Source of the DNA: Xylocopa sonorina
Taxonomy: Eukaryota; Arthropoda; Insecta; Hymenoptera; Apidae
DNA length: 64,000 nucleotides
Assembly: GCF_050948175.1 (NCBI RefSeq)
Contig: NW_027490149.1
Coordinates: 682,001 to 746,000, forward strand
Direction of reading: 5' to 3'
Position numbers and translations under genes: made by a program. The notes beneath the pieces were generated by a model. It did not search any database. It had not been told where the DNA came from and saw only the letters and a list, made by a program, of their open reading frames with translations. Position 1 is the stretch's first letter, and every line of letters begins with the position of its first letter. Shown here one piece after another: positions 51,127-64,000 of the stretch.

Positions 51127-54100
51127 CTAGGAAATAGCGTCTGCAGATGTCTAGGTATCGTAGCAATAGAGTTCTAAAACTTCTTAAAACGCGATATCGC
51201 ATCTCATTTCTATGTTTCATGGTAAGATGTAATATGATTTGCGAAGTGTTATTTATCCCGCGTCTACACTTCAAATGAATGTAAATGCGACACTTCCTTG
51301 CCAGTAAATAGCGTTTGCAGATGCCTACGTATCGAAGCAATAGATTTCTAATGTTTCTTAAAACGCGATATCGCATCTCATTTCTATGTTTCATGGTAAG
51401 ATATAATATGATTTGCGAAGTGTTATGTATTCCTCGTCTACACTTCAAATGAATGTAAATGCAACACTTCCTTGCAAGGAAATAGCGTTTGCAGATGTCT
51501 ACGTATCGTAGCAATAGAGTTCATATGCTTCTTAAAACGCGATATCGCATCTCATTTCTATGTTTCATGGTAAGATATAATATGATTTGCGAAGTATCAT
51601 GTATTCCTCGTCTACACTTCAAATGAATGTAAATGCGACACTTCCTTGCAAGAAAATAGCGTCTGCAGATGTCTAGGTGTCGTAGCAATAGAGTTCTAAA
51701 ACTTCTTAAAACGCGATATCGCATCTCATTTCTATGTTTCATGGTAAGATGTAATATGATTTGCGAAGTATCATGTATTCCCCGTCTACACTTCAAATGA
51801 ATGTAAATGCGACACTTCCTTGCAAGGAAATAGCGTTTGCAGATGTCTACGTATCGAAGCAATAGAGTTCAAATGCTTCCTAAAACAAGATATCGCATCT
51901 CAATTCTATGTTTCATGATAAGATGTAATATTCATTGCGATGTGTTATGTATTCCTCGTCTACGATTCAAATGAATGTAAATGCGACACTTCCTTGCAAG
52001 GAAATAGCGTTTGCAGATGTCTACGTATCGTAGCAATAGCTTTCTAATGCTTCTTAAAACGCGATATCGAATCTCATTTCTATGTTTCATGGTAAGATAT
52101 AATATGATTTGCGAAGTGTCATGTATTCCTCGTCTACACTACAAATGAATGTGAATGCGATACTTCCTCGCTAGGAAATAGCATTTGCAGATGTCTACGT
52201 ATCGCAGCAATAGCTTTCTAATGCTTCTTAAAACGCGATATCGCATCTCATTTCTATGTTTCATTGTAAGATGTAATATGATTTGCGAAGTGTCATGTAT
52301 TCCTCGTCTACACTTCAAATGAATGTAAATGCGACATTTCCCTGCAAGGAAATAGCGTTTGCAGATGTCTACGTATCGAAGCAATAGAGTTCAAATGCTT
52401 CTTAAAACGCGATATCGCATCTCATTTCTATGTTTCATGGTAAGATATAATATGATTTGCGAAGTATCATGTATTCATCGTCTACACTTCAAATGAATGT
52501 GAATGCGACACTTCCTTGCAAGGAAATAGCGTCTGCAGATGTCTACGTATCGTAGCAATAGAGTTCAAATGCTTCTAAAAACAATATATCGCATCTCTAT
52601 TCTATGTTTCATGGTAAGATATTATAACATGATTTGCGAAGTGTTATGTATTCCTCGTCTACACTTCAAATGAATGTAAATGCGACACTTCCTTGCTAGG
52701 AAATAGCGTGTGCAGATGTCTAGGTACTGTAGCAATAGTGTTCTAATGTTTCTTAAAACGCGATATCGCATCTCAATTCTATGTTTCATGGTAAGATATA
52801 ACATGATTTGCGAGGTGTTATGTATTCCTCGTCTACACTTCAAATGAATGTAAATGCGACACTTCCATGCAAGGAAATAGCGTCTGCAGATGTCTACGTA
52901 TCGTAGCAATAGCTTTCTAATGCTTCTTAAAACGCGATATCGAATCTCATTTCTATTTTTCATGGTAAGATATAATATGATTTGCGAAGTGTCATGTATT
53001 CCTCGTCTACACTGCAAATGAATGTGAATGCGATACTTCCTCGCTAGGAAATAGCATTTGCAGATGTCTAAGTATCGCAGCAATAGCTTTCTAATGCTTC
53101 TTAAAACGCGATATCGCATCTCATTTCTATGTTTCATGGTAAGATGTAATATGATTTTTGCGAAGTGTCATGTATTCCTCGTCTACACTTCAAATGAATG
53201 TAAATGCGACATTTCCCTGCAAGGAAATAGCGTTTGCAGATGTCTACGTATCGAAGCAATAGAGTTCAAATGCTTCTTAAAACGCGATATCGCATCTCAC
53301 TTCTATGTTTCATGGTAAGATATAATATGATTTGCGAAGTATCATGTATTCCTCGTCTACACTTCAAATGAATGTAAATGTGACACTTCCTTGCAAGGAA
53401 ATAGCGTTTGCAGATGTCTACGTATCGCAGCAATAGAGTTCAAATGCTTCTTAAAAAGAGATATTGCATCTCATATCTATGTTTCATGATAAGATATAAT
53501 ATTCATTGCGAAGTGTTATGCATTCCTCGTCTACGATTCAAATGAATGTAAATGCGACACTTCTTTGCTAGGAAATAGCGTTTGCAAATGTCTACCTATC
53601 GTAGCAATAGTGTTCTAATGCTTCTTAAAACGCGATATCGCATCTTTTTTCTAAGTTCCATGGTAAGATATAATATGATTTGCGAAGTATTATGTATTCC
53701 TCGTCTACACTTCAAATGAATGTAAATGCGACACTTCCTTGCTAGGAAATAGCGTCTGCAGATGTCTAGGTATCGTAGCAATAGGGTTCTAATACTTCTT
53801 AGAACGCGATATCGCATCTCATTTCTATGTTTCATGGTAAGATATAATATAATTTGCGAAGTATCATGTATTCCTCGTCTACACTTCAAATGAATGTAAA
53901 TGCGACACTTCCTTGCTAGGAAATAGCGTCTGCAGATTTCTAGCTATCGTAGCAATAGAGTTCTAATGCTTCTTAAAACGCGATATCGCATCTCATTTCT
54001 ATGTTTCATGGTAAGATATAATATGATTTGCGAAGTGTCATGTATTCCTCGTCTACACTTCAAATGAATGTAGATGCGACACTTCCTTGCAAGGAAGTAG

Positions 54101-57100
54101 CGTTTGCAGATGTCTACGTATCGAAGCAATAGATTTCAAATGCTTCTTAAAACGCGATATCGCATCTCATCTCTACGTTTCATGGTAAGATATAATATGA
54201 TTTGCGAAGTATCATGTATTCCTCGTCTACACTTCAAATGAATGTAAATGCGACACTTCCTTGCAAGGAAATAGCGTTTGCAGATGTCTACGTATCGAAG
54301 CAATAGAGTTCAAATGCTTCCTTAAACGAGATATTGCATCTCATATCTATGTTTCATGATAAGATATAATATTCATTGCGAAGTGTTATGCATTCCTCGA
54401 CTACGATTCAAATGGATGTAAATGCGACACTTCCTTGCTAGGAAATAGCGTTTGCAGATGTCTACGCTTCGAAGCAATAGAGTTCAAATGTTTCTAAAAA
54501 CAAGATATTGCGTTCTCAATTCTATGTTTCATGGTAAGATATAACATGATTTGCGAAGTGTTATGTATTCCTCGCCTACACTTCAAATGAATCTAAATGC
54601 GACACTTCCTTGCAAGGAAATAGCGTTTGCAGATGTCTACGTATCGAAGCAATAGAGTTCAAATGCTTCCTTAAACGAGATATTGCATCTCATATCTATG
54701 TTTCATTATAAGATATAATATTCATTGCGAAGTGTTATGCATTCCTCGTCTACGATTCAAATGGATGTAAATGCGACACTTCCTTGCTAGGAAATAGCGT
54801 TTGCAGATGTCTACGTATCGAAGCAATAGAGTTCAAATGCTTCAAAAACAAGATATCGCACCTCAATTCTATGTTTCATGATAAGATGTAATATTCATTG
54901 CGAAGTGTTGTGTATTCCTCGCCTACACTTCAAGTGAATGTAAATGCGACACTTCCTTGGAAGGAAATAGCGTTTGCAGATGTCTACGTATCGTAGCAAT
55001 AGAGTTCTTATGATTCTTAAAACGCGATATTGCATCTCATTTCTATGTTTCATGGCAAGATATAATATGATTTGCGAAGTGTTATGTATTCCTCGTCTAC
55101 ACTTCAAATGAATGTAAATGCGACACTTCTTTGCTAGGAAATAGCGTTTGCAAATGTCTACCTATCGTGGCAATAGTGTTCTAATGCTTCTTAAAACGCG
55201 ATATCGCATCTCATTTCTATGTTTCATGGTAAGATATAATATGATTTGCGTAGTATCATGTATTCCTCGTCTACACGTCAAATGAATGTAAATGCGACTC
55301 TTCCTTGCTAGGAAATAGCGATTGCAGATGTCTACGTATCGTAGCAATAGAGTTCATATGATTCTTCAAACGCGATATCGCATCTCATTTCTATGTTTCA
55401 TGGTAAGATATAACATGATTTGCGAAGTGTTATGTATTTCTCGTCTACACTTCAAATGAATGTGAATGCGATACTTCCTCGCTAGGAAATAGCGTTTGCA
55501 GATGTATACGTATCGTAGCAATAGCTTTCTAATGCTTCTTAAAACGCGATATCGCATCTCATTTCTATGTTTCATGGTAAGATATAATATGATTTGCGAA
55601 GTGTCATGTATTCCTCGTCTACACTTCAAATGAATGTAAATGCGACACTTCCTTGCAAGGAAATAGCGTTTGCAGATGTCTACGTATCGTAGCAATAGAG
55701 TTCTTATGATTCTTAAAACGCGATACTGCATCTCATTTCTATGTTTCATGGCAAGATATAATATGATTTGCGAAGTGTTATGTATTCCTCGTCTACACTT
55801 CAAATGAATGTAAATGCGACACTTCTTTGCTAGGAAATAGCGTTTGCAAATGTCTACCTATCGTAGCAATGGTGTTCTAATGCTTCTTAAAACGCGATAT
55901 CGCATCTCATTTCTATGTCTCATGGTAAGATATAATATGATTTGCGAAGTATCATTGATTCCCCGTCTACACTTCAAATGAATGTAAATGCGACACTTCC
56001 TTGCAAGGAAATAGCGTTTGCAGATGTCTACGTATCGAAGCAATGGAGTTCAAATGCTTCTTAAAACGAGACATTGCATCTCATATATATGTTTCATGAT
56101 AAGATATAATATTCATTGCGACGTGTTATGCATTCCTCGTCTACGATTCAAATGAATGTAAATGCGACACTTCCTTGCAAGGAAATAGCGTTTGCGGATG
56201 TCTACGTATCGTAGCAATAGTGTTCTTATGATTCTTAAAACGCGATATCGCATCTCATTTCTATGGTTCATGGTAAGATATAACATGATTTGCGAAGTGT
56301 CATGTATTGCTCGTCTACACTTCAAATGATTGTGAATGCGATACTTCCTCGCTAGAAAATAGCGTTTGCAGATGTCTACGTATCGTAGCAATAGCTTTCT
56401 AATGCTTCTTAAAACGCGATATCGAATCTCATTTCTATGTTTCATGGTAAGATATAATATTCATTACGAAGTGTTATGCATTCCTCGTCTACGATTCAAA
56501 TGAATGTAAATGCGACACTTCTTTGCTAGGAAATAGCGTTTGCAAATGTCTACGTATCGTAGCAATAGCTTTCTAATGCTTCTTAAAACGCGATATCGAA
56601 TCTCATTTCTATGTTTCATGGTAAGATATAATATGATTTGCGAAGTATCATGTATTCCTCGTCTACACTTCAAATGAATGTAAATCCGACACTTCCTTGC
56701 AAGGAAATAGCGTTTGCAGATGTCTACGTATCGCAGCAATAGAATTCAAATGCTTCTTAAAAAGAGATATTGCATCTCATATCTATGTTTCATGATAAGA
56801 TATAATATTCATTGCGAAGTGTTATGCATTCCTCGTCTACGATTCAAATGAATGTAAATGCGACACTTCCTTGCAAGGAAATAGCGTTAGCAGAAGTCTA
56901 CGTATCGTAGCAATAGAGTTCTTATGATACTTAAAACGCGATATTGCATCTCATTTCTATGTTTCATGGTAAGATATAATATGATTTGCGAAGTATCATG
57001 TATTCCTCGTCTACACTTCAACTGAATGTAAATGCGACACTTCCTTGCTAGGAAATAGCGTCTGCAGATGTCTAGGTATCGTAACAATAAAGTTCTAATG

Positions 57101-60100
57101 CTTCTTAAAACGCGATATCGCATCTCATTTCTATGTTTCATGGTAAGATATAATATGATTTGCGAAGTGTTATGTATTCCTCGTCTACACTTCAAATGAA
57201 TGTAAATGCGACACTTCTTTGCTAGGAAATAGCGTTTGCAAATGTCTACCTGTCGTGGCAATAGTGTTCTAATGCTTCTTAAAACGCGATATCGCATCTC
57301 ATTCCTATGTTTCATGGTAAGATATAATATGATTTGCGAAGTGTCATGTATTCCTCGTCTACACTTCAAATGAATGTAAATGCGACACTTCCCTGCAAGG
57401 AAATAGCGTTTGCAGATGTCTACGTATCGTAGCAATAGAGTTCTTATGATTCTTAAAACGCGATATCGCATCTCATTTCTATGTTTCATGGTAAGATATA
57501 ACATGATTTGCGAAGTGTTATGTATTCCTCGTCTACACATCAAATGAATGTGAATGCGATACTTCCTCGCTAGGAAATAGCGTTTACAGATGTATACGTA
57601 ACGTAGCAATAGCTTTCTAATGCTTTTTAAAACGCGATATCGCATCTCATTTCTATGTTTCATGGTAAGATATAATATGATTTGCGAAGTGTCATGTATT
57701 CCTCGTCTACACTTCAAATGAATGTAAATGCGACACTTCCCTGCAAGGAAATAGCGTTTGCAGATGTCTACGTATCGTAGCAATAGAGTTCTTATGATTC
57801 TTAAAACGCGATGTTGCATCTCATTTCTATGTTTCATGGCAAGATATAATATGATTTGCGAAGTGTTATGTATTCCTCGTCTACACTTCAAATGAATGTA
57901 AATGCGACACTTCTTTGCTAGGAAATAGCGTTTGCAAATGTCTACCTATCGTAGCAATGGTGTTCTAATGCTTCTTAAAACGCGATATCGCATCTCATTT
58001 CTATGTTTCATGGTAAGATATAATATTCATTGCGAAGTGTTATGCATTCCTCGTCTACGATTCAAATGAATGTAAATGCGACACTTCCTTGCAAGGAAAT
58101 AGCGTTTGCAGATGTCTACGTATCGTAGCAATAGAGTTCTTATGATTCTTAAAACGCGATATTGCATTCATTTCTATGTTTCATGGTAAGATATAATATG
58201 TTTTGCGAAGTGTTATGTATTCCTCGTCCACACTTCAAATGAGTGTGAATGCGACACTTCCTCGCTAGGAAATAGCGTTTGCAGATGTCTACGTATCGTA
58301 GCAATAGAGTTCTAATGCTACTTAAAACGCGATATCGCATCTCATTTCTATGTTTCATGGTAAGATATAATATGATTTGCGAAGTGTTATGTATTCCTCG
58401 TCTACACTTCAAATGAATGTAAATGCGACACTTCTTTGCTAGGAAATAGCGTTTGCAAATGTCTACCTGTCGTGGCAATAGTGTTCTAATGCTTCTTAAA
58501 ACGCGATATCGCATCTCATTTCTATGTTTCATGGTAAGATATAATATGATTTGCGAAGTATCATGTATTCCTCGTCTACACTTCAAATGAATGTAAATGC
58601 GACACTTCCTAGCTAGGAAATAGCGATTGCAGATGTCTACGTATCGTAGCAATAGAGTTCATATGATTCTTAAAACGCGATATCGCATCTCATTTCTATG
58701 TTTCATGGTAAGATATAACATGATTTGCGAAGTGTTATGTATTCCTCGTCTACACTTCAAATGAATGTAAACGCGACACTTCCTCGCTAGGAAATAGCGT
58801 TTGCAGATGTCTACGTATCGTAGCAATAGCTTTCTAATGCTTCTTAAAACGCGATATCGCATCTCATTTCTATGTTTCATGGTAAGATATAATATTCATT
58901 GCGAAGTGTTATGCATTCCTCGTCTACGAATCAAATGAATGTAAATGCTACACTTCCTTGCAAGGAAATAGCGTTTGCAGATGTCTACGTATCGTAGCGA
59001 TAGAGTTTTTATGGTTCTTAAAAGGCGATATCGCATCTCATTTCTATGTTTCATGGTAAGGTATAATATGATATGCGAAGTGTTATGTATTCCTCGTCTA
59101 CACTTCAAATGAATGTGAATGCGATACTTCCTCGCTAGGAAATAGCGTTTGCAGATGTCTACGTATCGTAGCAATACAGTTCTAATGCTTCTTAAAATGA
59201 GATATTGCATCTCATATCTATGTTTCATGATAAGATATAATATTCATTGCGGAGTGTTATGCATTCCTCGTCTACGATTCAAATGAATGTAAACGCGACA
59301 CTTCCTTGCAAGGAAATAGCGTTTGCAGATGTCTACGTATCGTAGCAATAGAGTTCATATGATTCTTAATACGCGATATTGCATCTCATTTCTATGTTTC
59401 ATGGTAAGATATAATATGATTTGCGAAGTGTTATGTATTCCTCGTCTACACTTCAAATGAATGTGAATGCGACACTTCCTTGCTAGGAAATAGCGTTTGC
59501 AGATGTCTACGTATCGAAGCAATAGAGTTCAAATGCTTCTAAAAACAAGATATCGCATCTCAATTCTATGTTTCATGATAAGATGTAATATTCATTGCGA
59601 AGTGTTATGTATTCCTCGTCTACACTTCAAATGAATGTGAATGCGACACTTCCTTGCTAGGAAATAGCGTTTGCAGATGTCTACGTATCGAAGCAATAGA
59701 GTTCAAATGCTTCTAAAAACAAGATATCGCATCTCAATTCTATGTTTCATGATAAGATGTAATATTCATTGCGAAGTGTTATGTATTCCTCGCCTACACT
59801 TCAAATGAATGTAAACGCGACACTTCCTCGCTAGGAAATAGCGTTTGCAGATGTCTACGTATCGTAGCAATAGCTTTCTAATGCTTCTTAAAACGCGATA
59901 TCGCATCTCATTTCTATGTTTCATGGTAAGATATAATATTCATTGCGAAGTGTTATGCATTCCTCGTCTACACTTCAAATGAATGTAAATGCGACACTTC
60001 CTTGCAAGGAAATAGCTTTTGCACATGTCTATCTATCGTAGCAATAGTGTTCTAATGCTTCTTAAAACGCGATACCGCATCTCAGTTCTATGTTTCATGG

Positions 60101-60409
60101 TAAGATATAACATGATTTGCGAAGTGTTATTTATTCCTCGTCTACACTTCAAATGAATGTGAATGCGATACTTCCTCGCTAGGAAATAGCGTTTGCAGAT
60201 GTCTACGTATCGTAGCAATAGCTTTCTAGTGCTTTTTGAAACGCGATAACGCATCTCATTTCTATGGTCTATGGTAAGATATATCATGATTTGCGAAGTG
60301 TTATGTATTCCTCGTCTACACTTCAAATGAATGTAAATGCGACACTTCCTTGCTAGGAAATAGCGATTGCAGATGTCTACGTATTGTAGCAATAGAGTTC
60401 ATATGATTC
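51127..60409. repeat. Diverged satellite segment without a dominant higher-order repeat
   Basis: About 53 monomers, more variable than those at 29.5-48 kb. I see local similarities (for example 54300-54480 and 54650-54830, both with GCTTCCTTAAACGAG) but no long, ordered repetition. Small indels cluster here: +3 near 52620 (AGATATTATAACATG), +2 near 53155 (GATTTTTGCG), +1 near 54510 (TTGCGTTCTCAATTC), -1 near 54844 (GCTTCAAAAACAAG) and -1 near 58165 (TTGCATTCATTTC). Confidence 0.75.
59461..59800. repeat. Two adjacent near-identical monomers
   Basis: The unit with GCTTCTAAAAACAAGATATC, CATGATAAGATGTAATATTC and GAATGTGAATGCGACAC occurs twice in a row (around 59461-59634 and 59635-59800). This is a simple one-monomer duplication. 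It diverges where CTCGTC becomes CTCGCC near 59790. Confidence 0.75.
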
Positions 60410-62671
60410 TTAAAACGCGATATCGCATCTCATTTCTATGTTTCATGGTAAGATATAACATGATTTGCGAAGTGTTATGTATTCCTCGTCTACACTTCAA
60501 ATGAATGTAAATGCGATACTTCCTCGCTAGGAAATAGCGTTTGCAGATGTCTACGTATCGTAGCAATAGCTATCTAATGCTTCTTAAAACGCGATATCGC
60601 ATCTCATTTCTATGTTTCATGGTAAGATATAATATGATTTGCGAAGTATCATGTATTCCTCGTCTACACTTCAAATGAATGTAAATGCGACACTTCCTTG
60701 CTAGGAAATAGCGATTGCAGATGTCTACGTATCGTAGCAATCGAGTTCATATGATTCTTAAAACGCGATATCGCATCTCATTTCTATGTTTCATGGTAAG
60801 ATATAACATGATTTGCGAAGTGTTATGTATTCCTCGTCTACACTTCAAATGAATGTGAATGCGACACTTCCTCGCTGGGAAACAGCGTTTGCAGATGTCT
60901 ACGTATCGAAGCAATAGAGTTGAGATGCTTCTTAAAACGAGATATTGCATCTCATATCTATGTTTCCTGATAAGATATAATATTCATTGCGAAGTGTTAT
61001 GCATTCCTCGTCTACGATTCAAATGAATGTAAATGCGACACTTCCTTGCAAGGAAATAGCGTTTGCAGAAGTCTACGTATCGCAGCAATAGAGTTCTTAT
61101 GATTCTTAAAATGCGATATTGCACCTAATTTCTATGTTTCATGGTAAGATATAACATGATTTACGAAGTGTTATGTATTCCTCGTCTACACTTCAAATGA
61201 ATGTAAATGCGACACTTCCTTGCTAGGAAATAGCGTTTGCAAATGTCTACATATCGTAGCAACAGTGTTCTAATGCTTCTTAAAACGCGATATCGCATCT
61301 CATTTCTATGCTTCATGGTAAGATATAATATGATTTGCGAAGTATCATGTATTCCTCGTCTACACTTCAAATGAATGTAAATGCGACACTTCCTTGCTAG
61401 GAAATAGCGATTGCAGATGTCTACGTATCGTAGCAATAGAGTTCATATGATTCTTAAAACGCGATATCGCATCTCATTTCTATGTTACATGGTAAGATAT
61501 AACATGATTTGCGAAGTGTTATGTATTCCTCGTCTACACTTCAAGTGAATGTAAATGCGATACTTCCTCGCTAGAAAATAGCGTTTGCAGATGTCTACGT
61601 ATCGTAGCAATAGCTTTCTAATGCTTCTTAAAACGCGATATCGCATCTCATTTCTATGTTTCATGGTAAGATATAATATTCATTGCGAAGTGTTACGCAT
61701 TCCTCGTCTACGAATCAAATGAATGTAAATGCGACACTTCCTCGCTAGGAAATAGCGTTTGCAAATGTCTACCTATCGTAGCAATAGTGTTCTAATTCTT
61801 CTTAAAACGCGATATCGCATCTCATTTCTATGTTTCATGGTAAGATATAATATGATTTGCGAAGTATCATGTATTCCTCGTCTACACTTCAAATGAATGT
61901 GAATGCGACTCTTCCTCGCTAGGAAACAGCGTTTGCAGATGTCTACGTATCGTAGCAATAGAGTTCTAACGCTTCTTAAAACGCGATATCGCATCTCATT
62001 TCTATGTTTCATGGTAAGATATAATATGATTTGCGAAGTGTTATGTATTCCTCGTCTACACTTCAAATGAATGTAAATGCGACACTTCCTTGCTAGGAAA
62101 TAGCGTTTGCAAATGTCTACATATCGTAGCAACAGTGTTCTAATGCTTCTTAAAACGCGATATCGGATCTCATTTCTATGTTTCATGGTAAGATATAATA
62201 TGATTTGCGAAGTATCATGTATTCCTCGTCTACACTTCAAATGAATGTAAATGCGACACTTCCTTGCTAGGAAATAGCGATTGCAGATATCTACGTATCG
62301 TAGCAATAGAGTTCATATGATTCTTAAAACGCGATATCGCATCTCATTTCTATGTTTCATGGTAAGATATAACATGATTTGCGAAGTGTCATGTATTCCT
62401 CGCCTACTCTTCAAATGAATGAAAATGCCATACTTCCCTGATAGGAAATAGCGTCTGCAGATGTCCAGGTATCGTAGCATTAGCTTTCTAATGCTCCTTA
62501 AAACGCGATATCGCATCTCATTTCTATGTTTCATGGTAAGATATAATATTCATTGCGAAGTGTTATGCATTCCTCGTCTACGATTCAAATGAATGTAAAT
62601 GCGACACTTCTTTGCTAGGAAATAGCGTTTGCAAATGTCTACGTATCGTAGCAATAGTGTTCTAAAGTTTC
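60410..62671. repeat. 13-monomer tandem duplication, copy 1 (2,262 bp)
   Basis: Repeated at offset 2,262 = 13 x 174. Markers are ATAGCTATCTAATGC (60566 and 62828), CAATCGAGTTCATATG (60739 and 63001), CTGGGAAACAGCG (60874 and 63136), TGTTTCCTGATAAG (60961 and 63223), CTATGCTTCATGG (61307 and 63569) and TATGTTACATGG (61482 and 63744). Confidence 0.85.
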
Positions 62672-64000
62672 TTAAAACGCGATATCGCATCTCATTTCTA
62701 TGTTTCATGGTAAGATATAACATGATTTGCGAAGTGTTATGTATTCCTCGTCTACACTTCAAATGAATGTAAATGCGATACTTCCTCGCTAGGAAATAGC
62801 GTTTGCAGATGTCTACGTATCGTAGCAATAGCTATCTAATGCTTCTTAAAACGCGATATCGCATCTCATTTCTATGTTTCATGGTAAGATATAATATGAT
62901 TTGCGAAGTATCATGTATTCCTCGTCTACACTTCAAATGAATGTAAATGCGACACTTCCTTGCTAGGAAATAGCGATTGCAGATGTCTACGTATCGTAGC
63001 AATCGAGTTCATATGATTCTTAAAACGCGATATCGCATCTCATTTCTATGTTTCATGGTAAGATATAACATGATTTGCGAAGTGTTATGTATTCCTCGTC
63101 TACACTTCAAATGAATGTGAATGCGACACTTCCTCGCTGGGAAACAGCGTTTGCAGATGTCTACGTATCGAAGCAATAGAGTTGAGATGCTTCTTAAAAC
63201 GAGATATTGCATCTCATATCTATGTTTCCTGATAAGATATAATATTCATTGCGAAGTGTTATGCATTCCTCGTCTACGATTCAAATGAATGTAAATGCGA
63301 CACTTCCTTGCAAGGAAATAGCGTTTGCAGAAGTCTACGTATCGCAGCAATAGAGTTCTTATGATTCTTAAAATGCGATATTGCACCTAATTTCTATGTT
63401 TCATGGTAAGATATAACATGATTTACGAAGTGTTATGTATTCCTCGTCTACACTTCAAATGAATGTAAATGCGACACTTCCTTGCTAGGAAATAGCGTTT
63501 GCAAATGTCTACATATCGTAGCAACAGTGTTCTAATGCTTCTTAAAACGCGATATCGCATCTCATTTCTATGCTTCATGGTAAGATATAATATGATTTGC
63601 GAAGTATCATGTATTCCTCGTCTACACTTCAAATGAATGTAAATGCGACACTTCCTTGCTAGGAAATAGCGATTGCAGATGTCTACGTATCGTAGCAATA
63701 GAGTTCATATGATTCTTAAAACGCGATATCGCATCTCATTTCTATGTTACATGGTAAGATATAACATGATTTGCGAAGTGTTATGTATTCCTCGTCTACA
63801 CTTCAAGTGAATGTAAATGCGATACTTCCTCGCTAGAAAATAGCGTTTGCAGATGTCTACGTATCGTAGCAATAGCTTTCTAATGCTTCTTAAAACGCGA
63901 TATCGCATCTCATTTCTATGTTTCATGGTAAGATATAATATTCATTGCGAAGTGTTACGCATTCCTCGTCTACGAATCAAATGAATGTAAATGCGACACT
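62672..64000. repeat. 13-monomer tandem duplication, copy 2 (truncated by window end)
   Basis: 1,329 bp of the second copy are visible, and I found no difference from copy 1 at the marker sites. The join is placed where the monomer before it (TTCTAAAGTTTCTTAAAACG, 62661) stops matching its expected partner near 60399. Confidence 0.8.

Larger units (their letters stand above)
51122..64000. repeat. 174-bp satellite array, right block (about 74 monomers)
   Basis: The array resumes in the same orientation and exact phase after the LTR: ATCTC starts at 51201, a shift of 44 made up of 16 from the two 8-bp insertions and 28 from the 1,594-bp insertion modulo 174. Five further small indels in 52.6-58.2 kb bring the final shift to 48 (ATCTC at 63907). 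The block continues past the window. Confidence 0.97.

Noticed and set aside
50825..51514. 229-codon minus-strand frame across the right LTR junction
   Set aside because: The same reason: satellite translation followed by unrelated GC-rich LTR sequence.
1..64000. CRISPR array
   Set aside because: The repetition is a continuous 174-bp tandem unit with no alternation of short identical repeats and unique spacers, and no cas genes.
1..64000. CENP-B box
   Set aside because: The common monomer lacks the CGGG core and the TTCG...A spacing required by the known 17-bp box.

Overview
The window is almost entirely one satellite DNA array. About 358.5 head-to-tail copies of a 174-bp, AT-rich monomer fill 1-49532 and 51122-64000, interrupted once by a 1,589-bp GC-rich insertion at 49533-51121. 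I find no protein-coding gene, rRNA, tRNA or CRISPR array. The many open frames on the minus strand arise because 174 is divisible by 3 (58 codons), so any frame that is open in one monomer stays open in the next; I do not treat them as genes. A nucleosome-scale satellite tens of kilobases long plus a solo LTR points to an animal nuclear genome, in a centromeric, pericentromeric or other heterochromatic block. An insect host is my guess from the general character of the sequence; nothing diagnostic of a species is visible.

Layout. 1-4.9 kb: heterogeneous monomers with short local duplications of 1, 2, 3 and 5 monomers. 4.9-6.7 kb: the start of a block that recurs at 27.4-30.6 kb, 129 monomers away. 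6.7-13.05 kb: a 16-monomer (2,784-bp) higher-order repeat, two full copies and a part of a third. 10.9-23.75 kb: a 37-monomer (6,438-bp) tandem duplication with near-identical halves, each containing its own 4-monomer (696-bp) duplication. 23.8-25.6 kb: a further partial copy at a 14-monomer (2,436-bp) offset. 25.6-29.5 kb: a mosaic of pieces found elsewhere. 29517-47976: four tandem large repeats of 5,402, 5,402, 3,828 and 3,828 bp; the short form is the long form minus 1,574 bp (9 monomers plus an 8-bp insertion). 47977-49532: mixed monomers up to the insertion. 51127-60.4 kb: more diverged monomers that hold most of the small indels. 60.4-64.0 kb: a 13-monomer (2,262-bp) tandem duplication running off the window.

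The insertion has the marks of a solo LTR: TG...CA ends with a 9-bp imperfect terminal inverted repeat, a perfect 5-bp target duplication (CCTTG), no internal coding region and no second LTR. It sits at the centre of the strongest dyad of the monomer. The biology here is array evolution: very strict monomer length, and nested rounds of unequal exchange or amplification whose order can be partly read from shared variants. No multi-gene system is present.
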